64,000 nt of DNA from Bacteroidota bacterium (lineage in GTDB: Bacteria; Bacteroidota; Bacteroidia; NS11-12g; UBA955). Of the stretch, positions 1-9,671 are shown piece by piece; the stretch's first letter is position 1, and every line of letters starts with the position of its first letter. The notes beneath the pieces are model-generated. The model was given only the letters and a program-made list of their open reading frames with translations, did no database searches and was not told where the DNA came from. The position numbers and the translations under genes were made by a program. The stretch lies in contig JAUXOK010000021.1 of the NCBI GenBank assembly GCA_030682255.1, positions 1-64,000 on the forward strand, in the 5' to 3' direction.

Positions 1-138
1 AGATGACATGTACATAGAACCTGGATTGTTGGCAAGGCACCATGGCGCTTGCGCATGTAATAATGAAGAAAAACCTAGCATCGCCATCAAGGCAAACATT
101 AGAATCTTCTTGTTAAATTGAGTAATTAATTTTTTCAT
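1..138 (-). CDS. N-terminal part of a secreted protein (cut by window edge)
   Basis: A 46-codon reading frame runs off the left edge of the window. It begins with ATG at 138 and encodes a classic Sec signal peptide: Lys-Lys near the start, a hydrophobic run rich in Leu, Met and Ala, and a likely cleavage after HAQ near residue 30. The mature part begins APWCLANNPG and is too short to assign to a family. The cleavage style (AQ at the end) is typical of Bacteroidota exported proteins. The rest of the gene lies outside the window, so its function is unknown. Confidence 0.6.
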   Translation of the reverse strand, partial: MKKLITQFNKKILMFALMAMLGFSSLLHAQAPWCLANNPGSMYMSS

Positions 139-383
139 ATATTATTATTATTTAAAACTTTTAGGGTCCAAATATATCTATTAAATCATGGAATCCAAAA
201 TAAAAATAAAAATTGGTGTATTTTTTTACATAATAATGACAAAATAATTTATAAATTATATGACTGAAAATTAATTTTTAAAATATTTAATGTATTGGTA
301 ATCGCGATTTAAATAAATTTAAATCACTATTTTATCTTATAAAATAATTGAATTCCAATTTCTTTTATATTTGTTTTGAATTC

Positions 384-1655
384 TTATTTTAGAATCATCA
401 AAATCTGACCAAGAACCAAATTGTCCGATTGCATTTTGTTCCATTTTTTGATGTCTTCTATTGTAACATTGTATTTTCTTGAAATGGCAAATAACGTTTC
501 GCCCTGAACTACAATATGTTTCAATTGATTTGTAATATTTTCTGCACTACTTGAATCTTCTGATTTAACAAGCCATAATTTTTGTCCTATGTATACTTGC
601 TCGCTCTTCAAATGGTTTTGTGTTTTTAAATCTGTTATTGAAATGCTATATTTTTTTGATATACTATACAAAGTTTCACCTTGGGCAACGATATGGAACT
701 TTTGCTGATTTTTTTGTTGTTCTCTTTTTTCTAATACTTCATCCATATTTATTCTACCAGTATCTGGTCGTTGATCTGCTTTGCTTCTTAATTGTATCAC
801 CTCGCCTGGCTTAGGTTCAGTTCCTTCCTCCATTTTATTTTTTTTATACAACACATTGAGTTTAACAGCATATTTTTGTGAAATCAACCACATGTTATCG
901 CCTAGTGCAACTGTATGCGCTTCTACACTCGCTTTTCTTTTTTTTGCTTTTAAATACAAAACATCACCCGGTTGTATGGTTTTGCCTTGCAAATCGTTAT
1001 ATTTTATAATTTTCTTTTCGCTTTTATTACTTTCTGTTGCAATATCAGCAATTTTTTGATTTGGTTGAATGACAGTGTAAGGCACTTTGTTATCTACAAC
1101 TTCAATGTTGGCGGTCATTATTTTGTTATATGGATTATAGCCATTCAAAACCATGCTATCATATTGTGCTAATTTATTTCTTTCGATAGTACCAATTAAT
1201 AAATCAGCGTATTTAGGATTGGTGGCATAGCCAGCAGCTAATAAGCCCCTAGCCCAACCTTTATAATCTGAAATTTCCAACTTAAACAAACCCTCATAGC
1301 GTTTACCATTTTTTAAAAATAAAGAATGGTCATTATATGATTCTCTGACACTTTTGTAACATCTGAAACATTCTTGAAGGGCATCATCATCTTCTAAAAT
1401 GGTGCATGATGTCCAATCTTTTTTACACTTGATGCCAAAATGGTTATTTCCTTGTTTTGCAAGCCGACTATTTCCTGCTCCACTTTCCAAAATCCCTTGG
1501 GCAAGGGTGATACTTGCAGGAATTTTATGTTCAATCATTTCAATCATGGCAATGTTTTTAAAACTATCAATGTATTGCTTGACAGTCATATTTTGCGCCA
1601 TTGCGCTAACATTTAATATGATTATAATGAAGGTATTGAAAAGATATTTATACAT
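384..1655 (-). CDS. Secreted glucosaminidase (GH73-type) with three LysM repeats
   Basis: Predicted peptidoglycan hydrolase. After a signal peptide (MYKYLFNTF... to SAMAQ) comes a glucosaminidase domain of the FlgJ/GH73 kind at about residues 25-175, with ASITLAQGILESGAGNS carrying the expected catalytic Glu and the conserved GNNHFGIKC and YATNPKYA stretches. Three LysM modules follow at about residues 245-290, 320-365 and 375-423; each has the GDN/GET-(L/M)-x-x-I-S-(K/R)-KY core and should bind glycan. It probably cleaves the N-acetylglucosaminyl bond during wall turnover in the periplasm. The frame is open up to a TTG at 1679, but ATG 1655 gives the clean signal peptide and was chosen. It is transcribed divergently from dsbD. 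Confidence 0.9.
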   Translation of the reverse strand: MYKYLFNTFIIIILNVSAMAQNMTVKQYIDSFKNIAMIEMIEHKIPASITLAQGILESGAGNSRLAKQGNNHFGIKCKKDWTSCTILEDDDALQECFRCYKSVRESYNDHSLFLKNGKRYEGLFKLEISDYKGWARGLLAAGYATNPKYADLLIGTIERNKLAQYDSMVLNGYNPYNKIMTANIEVVDNKVPYTVIQPNQKIADIATESNKSEKKIIKYNDLQGKTIQPGDVLYLKAKKRKASVEAHTVALGDNMWLISQKYAVKLNVLYKKNKMEEGTEPKPGEVIQLRSKADQRPDTGRINMDEVLEKREQQKNQQKFHIVAQGETLYSISKKYSISITDLKTQNHLKSEQVYIGQKLWLVKSEDSSSAENITNQLKHIVVQGETLFAISRKYNVTIEDIKKWNKMQSDNLVLGQILMILK

Positions 1656-1708
1656 AAAATAAGAAAGCCTATAGAACAAAAATATATTGAATTCAAAAAA
1701 TAAGTACT

Positions 1709-1716
1709 TATTTTTG
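1709..1716 (+). promoter_or_regulatory. Promoter -7 element of dsbD-gmhA
   Basis: TATTTTTG matches the Bacteroidota primary-sigma -7 consensus TAnnTTTG exactly and lies 19 nt before the dsbD ATG. No strong -33 TTG box is obvious. Confidence 0.5.
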
Positions 1717-1735
1717 TCAACATATCCATATAACG

Positions 1736-3886
1736 ATGAATAAGTATCTTTTATTATGTTTTTTATTTTTAGGTTTATTTCAATCTGAAATAATTGCCCA
1801 AAATGAACCTAAACCTCCTGTTTTTAATCTTACCTTAAACAATATTAATCCCAAAATTGGCGATGTTATCGAAGTGATTATCAAATCGAGTATTCCTGAG
1901 GGCATGCACATGTATAGCACATATAACAAATGTGATATTGGTCCCTTAGCATATAACCTTGTTTTTGAAAAACCAATTGGTTTTTGCACCCAAGGAAAGC
2001 CCTATAGTGTTGGAGATAAAATCATCAACGATGAAATTTTTGGCTGTGAAGTTGGTGAGTTTTTCAATAAATCTGAAGTCAGACAAAAAATAAAAATCAT
2101 TTCGAACGATGTAAAAATTGTTGCTAATGTGGATGGTCAATGGTGTACCGAAACCGCTTGTTTCAATTTTGGAACTTTAATTCCTATTGTTCTTAAAACA
2201 AATATCAAAGTAAGTGGAACACCAATCAAATGTGATGAGAAAGCGGTTTCTGAACCAGTAATTCCCAATGCAATAGACACTCCCAAAATTGAGAATATTA
2301 ACCCTGAAACAAATACTCCCACTACAAGAACGCCTTCAGGTTTAAAAAATCATTACCGACTAAAAGATGAAAACGATAAAGGTGCTTGTGAAGTCAAAAC
2401 TTTTAATGGTGAATTATCCGAAACAGATCAAGAAAACAATTGGGGATTATTTATCTTAGCATTTCTTTCAGGGTTAGCTGGTTTGTTAACGCCTTGTGTT
2501 TTCCCAATGATTCCAATGACAGTTGCTTTTTTTTTAAAAGATAAAAAAGACAAAAAGAAAGCCATTATCAATGGCTTATTTTTTGGTTTTTCCATCATAG
2601 CGATTTATGTTATTATCGGAACATTGACAGCGATTATATTTGGTGCAGATGCTGGTAGTTTTATTTCTACACATTGGTTACCTAATGTATTATTCTTTCT
2701 CATATTCTTGATTTTTGCAATATCCTTCTTTGGTGCTTTCGAAATCATGTTGCCCGCTTGGCTCACCAACAAAGTGGATAGAGAAGCTGATAAAGGCGGT
2801 TTTTATGGAACGTTTTTCATGGCTTTAACGCTTGCAGTTGTTTCTTTTTCTTGTACAGGTCCAATTGTGGGTTCGGTTTTAGTTCAAAGTGCAGGCGGTG
2901 AATTTCTTAGACCAGTTATCGCTATGATTGGTTTTGGATTGGCATTTGCACTTCCATTTTCTTTGTTTGCATTGTTTCCAAATTGGTTAAATACCCTGCC
3001 TAAAAGTGGCGGCTGGTTGAATTCTGTAAAAGTGTGTTTCGGTTTTTTAGAATTAGCATTGGGTTTAAAATTTTTGAGTATTGCCGACCAAACTTATCAT
3101 TGGCATTTGTTAGACAGAGAAGTGTATTTAAGTTTATGGATTATCATTTTTGCATTAATGGGTATTTATCTTTTGGGTAAACTCAAGTTTGCGCATGACA
3201 GCGATTTAAAATATTTAGGCGTTCCAAGGTTAATGTTTGCTATTGTGACATTGTCATTTGTTGCATACATGATACCTGGTTTGTGGGGCGCACCTCTGAA
3301 AGCATTGTCTGGTTATTTGCCCCCTATGAGCAGTCAAGATTTTGTTATACATTCTAATAATGAATCGGATTTAAAAAATGGCAACTTATGTCAGACACCT
3401 TCTTTTGAAAGCGATTTACACATTCCTCATGGATTGAAAGGTTATTTTGATTATGACGAAGCATTATTGTGTTCTAAAAAATTAAACAAACCAGTATTTA
3501 TTGATTTTACAGGGCATGGTTGTGTCAACTGTCGTAAAATGGAAGAGTTAGTTTGGAGCGATGAAAGGGTTTTAAAAATTCTGAATGAAGAATTCATCGT
3601 TGCTTCTTTATTTGTGGATGATAAAAAATTATTACTGCCTTTTGAAGACCATTTTAAAGGAAGATTCAGTCAACAAAATATTAAAACATTAGGCAAGAAA
3701 AATACCGAAATTGAAATGTGTTATTTTGGTAAAACCTCTCAACCATTGTATTGTCTTTTAGACCCAAACGAAGATTTATTACAAACGCCCGTTGGAAGTG
3801 AAATCAACGGCAAGCAATTTGACACTGAGGAGTTTTTAAAATTCCTACAAAACGGTGTTGCAGAATTTAAAAAAAGAAATCCTTAA
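1736..3886 (+). CDS. dsbD: Thiol:disulfide interchange protein DsbD
   Basis: Membrane protein that carries electrons from cytoplasmic thioredoxin to periplasmic thiols. It has the usual three parts: a signal peptide (residues 1-21) and a DsbD-alpha-type immunoglobulin-like domain to about residue 160; a block of about eight membrane helices from about residue 235 to 530, with the cysteine-bearing LTPCVFPMIPMTVAFF helix and a second cysteine in VVSFSCTGPIVGSVL; and a C-terminal thioredoxin-fold domain with active site CVNC at residues 596-599. The length of 716 residues is slightly above the E. coli protein, as is common in Bacteroidota. gmhA starts at the base after the stop codon, so the two are co-transcribed. 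Confidence 0.95.
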   Translation: MNKYLLLCFLFLGLFQSEIIAQNEPKPPVFNLTLNNINPKIGDVIEVIIKSSIPEGMHMYSTYNKCDIGPLAYNLVFEKPIGFCTQGKPYSVGDKIINDEIFGCEVGEFFNKSEVRQKIKIISNDVKIVANVDGQWCTETACFNFGTLIPIVLKTNIKVSGTPIKCDEKAVSEPVIPNAIDTPKIENINPETNTPTTRTPSGLKNHYRLKDENDKGACEVKTFNGELSETDQENNWGLFILAFLSGLAGLLTPCVFPMIPMTVAFFLKDKKDKKKAIINGLFFGFSIIAIYVIIGTLTAIIFGADAGSFISTHWLPNVLFFLIFLIFAISFFGAFEIMLPAWLTNKVDREADKGGFYGTFFMALTLAVVSFSCTGPIVGSVLVQSAGGEFLRPVIAMIGFGLAFALPFSLFALFPNWLNTLPKSGGWLNSVKVCFGFLELALGLKFLSIADQTYHWHLLDREVYLSLWIIIFALMGIYLLGKLKFAHDSDLKYLGVPRLMFAIVTLSFVAYMIPGLWGAPLKALSGYLPPMSSQDFVIHSNNESDLKNGNLCQTPSFESDLHIPHGLKGYFDYDEALLCSKKLNKPVFIDFTGHGCVNCRKMEELVWSDERVLKILNEEFIVASLFVDDKKLLLPFEDHFKGRFSQQNIKTLGKKNTEIEMCYFGKTSQPLYCLLDPNEDLLQTPVGSEINGKQFDTEEFLKFLQNGVAEFKKRNP

Positions 3887-4453
3887 ATGTTAAATATGAA
3901 ACAACATTTTGAAGAAGCTAAAGAAATGCTTCATGCTTTTTTAAATAATGAAGCCAATTTTATAGCTTTAGAAAAAGCTGGCGCAATAATGGTGCAAGCT
4001 ATTCAAGGAGGCGGAAAAATAATCAGTTGTGGCAATGGCGGTAGTTTGTGTGATGCCATGCATTTTGCTGAAGAATTATCGGGTAGATACAGAGACAATC
4101 GCAAAGCTTTGCCAGCCCTATCGATATCAGACCCTAGCCATTTAACATGCGTAGGTAACGATTATGGCTTTGATTTTGTGTTTTCGAGATATGTGGAAGC
4201 CATTGGCAATAAAAGCGATGTTTTACTAGCTATAAGCACAAGTGGCAACTCCAAAAATGTGCTAAATGCCATAGAAACTGCACTTGCAAAAGGCATGAAA
4301 GTAGTTGGATTAACAGGTAAAGATGGTGGCAAAATGTCGGAATTATGCGATGTTGAAATCCGAGCACCACATTCTCAATATGCAGATAGGGCTCAAGAAA
4401 TTCACATTAAATGCATACACAGTTTGATTGACTTTATCGAAAAACATGTTTAG
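3887..4453 (+). CDS. gmhA: Sedoheptulose-7-phosphate isomerase (SIS domain)
   Basis: GmhA converts sedoheptulose 7-phosphate to D-glycero-D-manno-heptose 7-phosphate, the first step towards the heptose of lipopolysaccharide. The 188 residues cover a whole SIS domain: [22 protein letters not shown] near residue 45, the [15 protein letters not shown] phosphate-binding loop near residue 118, and a C-terminal [16 protein letters not shown] helix carrying the conserved Glu and His. The length matches the family (about 190). The ATG directly abuts the dsbD stop; a second ATG three codons later is an alternative start. DiaA, a related SIS protein of replication control, is less likely because the heptose-isomerase motif ELSGRY is intact. 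Confidence 0.9.
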   Translation: MLNMKQHFEEAKEMLHAFLNNEANFIALEKAGAIMVQAIQGGGKIISCGNGGSLCDAMHFAEELSGRYRDNRKALPALSISDPSHLTCVGNDYGFDFVFSRYVEAIGNKSDVLLAISTSGNSKNVLNAIETALAKGMKVVGLTGKDGGKMSELCDVEIRAPHSQYADRAQEIHIKCIHSLIDFIEKHV

Positions 4454-4504
4454 ATGAGAATTTAAGATTGAAATACATGGGAATAGAAACTCATAACGAT
4501 AAAC

Positions 4505-4512
4505 TATTTTTG
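4505..4512 (+). promoter_or_regulatory. Promoter -7 element of mnmA
   Basis: TATTTTTG fits TAnnTTTG and lies 11 nt before the mnmA ATG, so mnmA probably has its own promoter despite sitting only 70 bp after gmhA. Confidence 0.5.
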
Positions 4513-4523
4513 CAATCCATTTT

Positions 4524-5714
4524 ATGGCAAAAGTAGTTGTAGGTTTAAGTGGTGGTGTTGATTCTTCTGTGGCAGCTTATCTTCTGAAAGAAGCAGGGCA
4601 CGAAGTGATTGGTGTTTTTATGAAAAATTGGCACGATACAAGCGTTACAATTAGTGATGAATGCCCTTGGATAGATGATAGCAACGATGCGATGTTGGTG
4701 GCAGAAAGCTTGGGAATACCTTTTCAAACCATCGATTTAAGTGATGAATACAGAAAACGCATTGTAGATTATATGTTTGCAGAATATGAAGCAGGCAGAA
4801 CACCCAATCCTGATGTTTTGTGTAACAGAGAAATTAAATTTGATGTTTTTTTAAAAGCCGCTATACAAATTGGAGCAGATTATGTAGCCACAGGTCATTA
4901 TTGCAGAAAAGGAACTATCGAAAGCCTGAATGGACCCATTTATCAATTACTAGCGGGCATTGATGGCAACAAAGATCAAAGTTATTTCTTATGTCAGGTT
5001 ACTCAAGAACAATTATCTAAGGCATTATTTCCGATAGGTGAATTAACCAAACCTGAAGTGAGGGTAATTGCCAATAAAATTGGATTAACTACCGCCAATA
5101 AAAAGGATTCTCAAGGTTTGTGTTTCATTGGAAAAGTAAAATTACCCGATTTTTTACAACAACAACTGAAACCCAAAAAGGGTGATATCATTGAGATTGC
5201 TAATGATTTCAATTCATACAACAATTTGAGAGAAAAATTGGATACACATCAAGTTTCGGAACTAGAAACAATTACAAAACCAATTATTTATTCTCCTGAA
5301 AATGGTAAGAAAGTAGGTGAACACGATGGCGCACATTTTTTTACAATTGGTCAACGCAGGGGATTGAATGTTGGTGGCAAAGCTGAGGGAATGTTTGTTA
5401 TTGCTACCGATGTAAAAGACAATATTGTTTATGTTGGGATGGGAGATAATCACCCAGGTTTGTTAAGAAATGGCCTATATATTCCAAGTAAAGATGTGCA
5501 TTGGGTGAGAGAGGATTTAAAAATAGAAATAGGCGCACAAGCAGACTTTATGGTTCGAATTCGTTACCGACAAACTTTGATTAAAGCTACTTTACACCAT
5601 CAATCAGAAGGCTGGTATATTTTATTCGAGAAGCCCGTAAAAGCTATAGCAGCAGGACAATTTGCAGCTTGGTATTTAGATGATGAATTGGTGGGGAGTG
5701 GGGTTATTGGATAA
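4524..5714 (+). CDS. mnmA: tRNA-specific 2-thiouridylase MnmA
   Basis: MnmA adenylates and thiolates U34 of tRNA-Lys, -Glu and -Gln. The PP-loop SGGVDSS is at residues 9-15. The nucleophilic cysteine lies in [11 protein letters not shown] near residue 100, and its partner in [11 protein letters not shown] near residue 200. The central [10 protein letters not shown] and the C-terminal beta-barrel ([30 protein letters not shown]) are intact. Length is 396 residues against about 370 in E. coli; the excess is an insertion near residues 230-265 that is common in Bacteroidota. It acts on the same wobble base as mnmG further along the window. Confidence 0.95.
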   Translation: MAKVVVGLSGGVDSSVAAYLLKEAGHEVIGVFMKNWHDTSVTISDECPWIDDSNDAMLVAESLGIPFQTIDLSDEYRKRIVDYMFAEYEAGRTPNPDVLCNREIKFDVFLKAAIQIGADYVATGHYCRKGTIESLNGPIYQLLAGIDGNKDQSYFLCQVTQEQLSKALFPIGELTKPEVRVIANKIGLTTANKKDSQGLCFIGKVKLPDFLQQQLKPKKGDIIEIANDFNSYNNLREKLDTHQVSELETITKPIIYSPENGKKVGEHDGAHFFTIGQRRGLNVGGKAEGMFVIATDVKDNIVYVGMGDNHPGLLRNGLYIPSKDVHWVREDLKIEIGAQADFMVRIRYRQTLIKATLHHQSEGWYILFEKPVKAIAAGQFAAWYLDDELVGSGVIG

Positions 5715-5820
5715 AGAATATATTTTTTAGTTTATTAAATTCGCATAAATTCGCATTTTTAATACGCAATTAGTTCAATATTCAACTTCAATCATTAATC
5801 GTTCAAAAATAATATTAAAT

Positions 5821-8457
5821 ATGAATAAAAATTTACTTTTCATTATACTTTTACTTAGTTGTTTTAGTGTTTTTGCCAAACCTGTCGATGTAAACAAAGC
5901 TCAAAAAGTTGCTTTCAATTTTTTAAGTAATTATATACCAATTCAAAATGCAAACGAATGTATTTTGGTTTATACTGAAGTTTCAAAATCTTACAGCAAC
6001 TTAAACAAAACTGAATCACAAAACTATTTTTACATTTTCAATTATCAAAACAAGGGTTTTGCTATGGTATCTGCGGATGATGTTATGACTCCTGTATTTG
6101 CATATTCATATCAAAACAATTTTGAAACTCAACAAATGCCACCACAAGTTGTTAAATGGTTAGAAGGATACAAAGAACAAGTAAGACATTCTGTTGTAAA
6201 TGGTTTAATTGCCGAAACAGCCGTTACCCAACAATGGAATCAGTTATTAAAAGGTATTTTACCCATAGGTTCTGATAATTTAACCTCAACCAATCCATCT
6301 AAAAGAGCGAGCGTTTCTCCATTATTAACTACTACATGGAATCAATCGCCTCATTACAATGCTTTGTGTCCTTTAGATAATACTTCAGGTCAAAGAACAG
6401 TGAGTGGATGTGTTGCTACAGCAATGACACAAGTAATGAAATATTGGAATTATCCAACTCAGGGCACAGGCAATCATACTTATTCACATAGTAAATATGG
6501 TAATTTATCTGCCAATTTTGGCGCAACAACCTACAATTGGTCATCGATGCCAAATTCAGTGAGCTCTGCAAATTCAGCAGTTGCTACACTTACATATCAC
6601 GTGGGTGTGAGTGTCGATATGAATTATGGAATTGCATCAACAGGCGGAAGTGGTGCATATGTAATTACCAATAAAAGTGCCGTAACAAATTGTGCTGAAT
6701 ATGCATTAAAAACTTATTTTGGATATAAAACATCTTTATCTGGTGTTGAAAGAGACAATTATACACAAACCCAATGGCTGAATTTATTAAAAACAGAATT
6801 AAATGCTTCTAGACCAATTATCTATGCTGGATTTGGTGGTGGTGGTGGACATGCTTTTGTTGCAGATGGCTACGATAACAATGATTATATTCATTTCAAT
6901 TGGGGATGGGGCGGAAATTCTGATGGCTATTTTAGCATCAATGCTTTAAACCCTGCTGCACTTGGTACAGGTGGTGGAAATGGTGGTTTTAACAGCGGTC
7001 ATCAAGCAATTATTGGTGTTGAACCTCCTTCAGGTGGTGGAACATCTAATCTTGATATGAGATTATATTCTGCTATTAGTATTAGTAGCAATCCTGTTAT
7101 CTATTCAACAGCTTTTTCTGTAACTGCAAATTTGGCTAATTTTGGCACTACATCAGCCGCTAACTTCAATGGAGATTTTGCAGCAGCAGTTTTTAATTCA
7201 AGCAATCAGTTTGTAGATTATATTGAAACTAAAACAGGAATTTCTTTAGAATTTCAAAAATATTTGACAAGCACTTTTTCAACTACAGGCATGAGTTCGC
7301 TAACACCTGGAACCTACACTGTAGGTATGTATTATAGAAAAACTGGCACCACACAATGGACAGCATTTGCAAATGGCAATTATACTAATTTTGTAACATT
7401 TACAGTTGAGGGCAATGATCAAAACCCCTTGAAATTATATGCTCCTATTACAACTGATCCAACAACTTTGGTTCAAAATCAAACATTTGATATTCATTTT
7501 GATATAGCAAATTTTGATGCTTCTAATTTCAACGGAACAGTTTCTGTTGATTTACATAGTTCTAATGGTGCTTGGATTAGAGAATTAGCCAAACAAGAAT
7601 CTTTGAGTTTGCAAGCAGGCTATCATTTTACCAATGGACTAACTTTTACAATTGATGGTGGTTTAACAGAAGATCCGGGCACCTATCAATTATTTATTTG
7701 GTCGAAAGCAAACAATGGTAATTGGGAATATGTTGGTACAGGCAACTATTCAAACCCTGTTAATATTCAATTGGTAGCACCAGGATTACCAGCGGATATT
7801 TATGAAGTAAACAATACGTCTTCAACAGCTTATGCTTTGCCCCTCAATTTTATAAACAACATTGCTAAAACAACTTCTGTGGGTTCAAATTGTCATACTG
7901 GAACAGATTATGATTATTATAAATTGGAATTACCTGCGGGTTATCAATATAGCATCAGACCTAGAATTCATGATGCTTACAAAGCAACGGATGGTAAAAC
8001 TTATACTTTAGATGCTGTGTTTTCTTATTCAAAAGACGGTACAAATTGGTCGGATGCTTTTGATTCAGAGTTAGACAATAGCATTATAACAAATGGTGGC
8101 ACCTCCTTCTATATCTTGGTTTCACCATATTTTACAGGCGATAAAGGCACCTATTTATTAGATATTAGCACTACAAGAAGTACATCAACGAATATCAATG
8201 ATGTTGAAATGTTAAATTTAGTTGAAGTGTATCCTAACCCTACAAAAGGTTTGTTTAACATCAATTGGTCTGATTTAAAATTAGAAGTCAATTCAATAGA
8301 AATATTGGATATGATAGGACAAAAAATAGAAACATTTGATGTCAATCAAACCAATCAGTTAGCCATACTTACTGAAAATTATTCCAGTGGTGTTTACACT
8401 ATTTTAATAAAAACATCTGAAGGTGTAATGACTAAAAAAATCACCATCTACAAATGA
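5821..8457 (+). CDS. Secreted C10 (streptopain-type) cysteine protease with T9SS type A signal
   Basis: Signal peptide (to about residue 19), then a Spi-type propeptide (about residues 20-125, containing YFYIFNYQNKGFAMVSADD), then a peptidase C10 catalytic domain. The catalytic Cys is residue 197 in TVSGCVATAMTQVMKYW and the catalytic His is residue 344 in GGGGHAFVADGYD, followed by the FNWGWGGNSDGYF oxyanion/Trp motif. Two or three beta-sandwich modules fill residues 400-780. The end is a Por-secretion-tail domain (VEVYPNPTKGLFNI to KKITIYK), so the protein should cross the outer membrane by T9SS and be processed there. The next gene overlaps its stop codon by 4 bp. Likely role: extracellular protein degradation. 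Relatives include prtT of Porphyromonas and the bfp proteases of Bacteroides. Confidence 0.92.
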   Translation: MNKNLLFIILLLSCFSVFAKPVDVNKAQKVAFNFLSNYIPIQNANECILVYTEVSKSYSNLNKTESQNYFYIFNYQNKGFAMVSADDVMTPVFAYSYQNNFETQQMPPQVVKWLEGYKEQVRHSVVNGLIAETAVTQQWNQLLKGILPIGSDNLTSTNPSKRASVSPLLTTTWNQSPHYNALCPLDNTSGQRTVSGCVATAMTQVMKYWNYPTQGTGNHTYSHSKYGNLSANFGATTYNWSSMPNSVSSANSAVATLTYHVGVSVDMNYGIASTGGSGAYVITNKSAVTNCAEYALKTYFGYKTSLSGVERDNYTQTQWLNLLKTELNASRPIIYAGFGGGGGHAFVADGYDNNDYIHFNWGWGGNSDGYFSINALNPAALGTGGGNGGFNSGHQAIIGVEPPSGGGTSNLDMRLYSAISISSNPVIYSTAFSVTANLANFGTTSAANFNGDFAAAVFNSSNQFVDYIETKTGISLEFQKYLTSTFSTTGMSSLTPGTYTVGMYYRKTGTTQWTAFANGNYTNFVTFTVEGNDQNPLKLYAPITTDPTTLVQNQTFDIHFDIANFDASNFNGTVSVDLHSSNGAWIRELAKQESLSLQAGYHFTNGLTFTIDGGLTEDPGTYQLFIWSKANNGNWEYVGTGNYSNPVNIQLVAPGLPADIYEVNNTSSTAYALPLNFINNIAKTTSVGSNCHTGTDYDYYKLELPAGYQYSIRPRIHDAYKATDGKTYTLDAVFSYSKDGTNWSDAFDSELDNSIITNGGTSFYILVSPYFTGDKGTYLLDISTTRSTSTNINDVEMLNLVEVYPNPTKGLFNINWSDLKLEVNSIEILDMIGQKIETFDVNQTNQLAILTENYSSGVYTILIKTSEGVMTKKITIYK

Positions 8458-8948
8458 GATATTTAATTCTTTTATTCTTTGCTATTATCATAGGTTCATG
8501 CAGTTCTAAAAAAAAGAAAGCACTTAGTTTTGAACCGAAATATATGCCCGGTGCGAATGCTATTATATACAAAACAAAAGCCAATTACAACAATTTGGTA
8601 GCGGTAACTTTGTCTGACGATAAATCTGAAATCATTTCATATCCTCATCCAACCGATGTTTTTAAAGATAGTTTAGTTGCTGTTCCAACTGTCTTAAACA
8701 AAGGTTATTTATTAGACAATAGAGGCATTAATACCCATGTTGCCTTTTTAAAAATTACCTATAAAGAATATGCGCAATTATCAGAATTGCCTTCGTTAAA
8801 AGTGATGTATGACATGATAATTGATAAAGATCCAATTTCAGAAATGTGTAATTGCGGACATAAGGAAAGCATAGAAAACATCGTTGAAAAAATCAATTAT
8901 TTAATAGACAAAAACAAGCTTGAAGAGGTTTGCAAAAAGTTAAAATAG
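8454..8948 (+). CDS. Small lipoprotein translationally coupled to the C10 protease
   Basis: A 164-residue protein with a lipoprotein signal (MRYLILLFFAIIIGSCSS; lipobox Cys at residue 16) followed by a lysine cluster. Its ATG overlaps the TGA of the protease gene (ATGA), so the two are translated together. The mature domain (about residues 30-164, with the conserved-looking YLLDNRGI and a Cys pair in MCNCGH) resembles a conserved Bacteroidota lipoprotein family of unknown role, as far as I can recall. The coupling suggests a function tied to the protease, such as inhibition, immunity or anchoring of an export intermediate, but nothing in the sequence proves this. Confidence 0.75.
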   Translation: MRYLILLFFAIIIGSCSSKKKKALSFEPKYMPGANAIIYKTKANYNNLVAVTLSDDKSEIISYPHPTDVFKDSLVAVPTVLNKGYLLDNRGINTHVAFLKITYKEYAQLSELPSLKVMYDMIIDKDPISEMCNCGHKESIENIVEKINYLIDKNKLEEVCKKLK

Positions 8949-8963
8949 AATTCTAAATATAAT

Positions 8964-9167
8964 ATGTCAAACAATCGAAATAAAATTATTTTAAAATGGA
9001 TTTTTGTTTCCATAAATAGCATTATTTTTTATTTGGTTTTTACTTTGCTCAATAACGAAACATTGTTTACCAATTATAAAACCATGGTTTTTAGTATTGT
9101 TTTTGCAATTTCAAGTGTTTTTTTGGATAGGTATATTTTTAAGAAATCTAGAAAAATTGAAAACTAA
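8964..9167 (+). CDS. Small membrane protein of unknown function
   Basis: A 67-residue protein with two predicted membrane helices (about residues 11-28 and 38-54) and a Lys/Arg-rich tail (RYIFKKSRKIEN) that would favour a cytoplasmic C terminus. It starts 15 bp after the lipoprotein gene and ends at a hairpin, so it appears to be the last gene of the C10 protease operon. No family is recognised. Its small size makes it the least certain gene of the operon. Confidence 0.5.
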   Translation: MSNNRNKIILKWIFVSINSIIFYLVFTLLNNETLFTNYKTMVFSIVFAISSVFLDRYIFKKSRKIEN

Positions 9168-9195
9168 AAAAAACGCCCCTTCCGAAGAAGAGGCG
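9166..9195 (-). terminator. Rho-independent terminator after ssb copy 1
   Basis: Read on the minus strand, a 9-bp stem (CGCCTCTTC / GAAGGGGCG, one G-U pair) closes a TTCG tetraloop and is followed by eight T. It also lies just after the rightward C10 operon and may stop both. The same element is repeated after ssb copy 2. Confidence 0.7.
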
Positions 9196-9329
9196 CTTTA
9201 GTGATTTTAAAAATTGAGAATCTTTACAGCGTTTAAGTCAATACCAAATTTGCTGTATGCGGTTGCTACATGAAAATAGTACAAATAAGACTTTATCGAA
9301 ATTGGACTATGTTGAATGTGCTTTCGCCA

Positions 9330-9671
9330 TTAATTGGCTTTGCCACCAATTAGCAACAAGTCATTGACTACAATTTCGGTGATACCTCTCTTGTTGCCAT
9401 CTTTGTCGGTGTAGTTTCTGCTAACCAATTTGCCTTCAATGGCTACTTCTTTGCCTTTTTCAAGGAATTTGCCTGCGATTTCGGCAGTTTTTCCCCAAGC
9501 AACTAGTGTGTGCCATTGTGTTTCTGTGATGCGTTCGCCCTTGTCGTTTTTATACGATTCGGAGGTGGCTAAATTAAAACGCGTCATAGCGTTTCCGTTT
9601 GCAAGAGTTTTAGTTTCTGGTTGAGCGCCTAAACGGCCGATTAATAATACACGATTTCTTAAACTGTTCAT
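9330..9671 (-). CDS. ssb: Single-stranded DNA-binding protein, short form, copy 1
   Basis: An OB-fold protein that coats single-stranded DNA. The 113 residues start MNSLRNRVLLIGRLG, the usual Bacteroidota SSB start, and include ATSESYKNDKGER, TQWHTLVAWGKTAEIAGKFL and KGKEVAIEGKLVSRNYTDKDGN. The ATG at 9671 was chosen over an in-frame TTG at 9680. The protein ends right after the OB fold (LLLIGGKAN) and lacks the acidic C-terminal tip by which SSB normally recruits partner proteins, so it is probably an auxiliary SSB. It differs from copy 2 at only 6 of 113 positions, all in the second half. Confidence 0.9.
   Translation of the reverse strand: MNSLRNRVLLIGRLGAQPETKTLANGNAMTRFNLATSESYKNDKGERITETQWHTLVAWGKTAEIAGKFLEKGKEVAIEGKLVSRNYTDKDGNKRGITEIVVNDLLLIGGKAN

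Noticed and set aside
620-1662. Several rightward frames of 60-90 codons across the glucosaminidase gene
   Set aside because: They are antisense shadows of a strong gene with clear domains, and they have no promoter or family likeness.
9240-9325. The 86 extra bp after ssb copy 1 as a second MITE (it contains ATACCAAATTT and AATTGGACTAT)
   Set aside because: The ends do not form matching inverted repeats and there is no clear target duplication. The likeness to the 126-bp element is limited to short AT-rich words.
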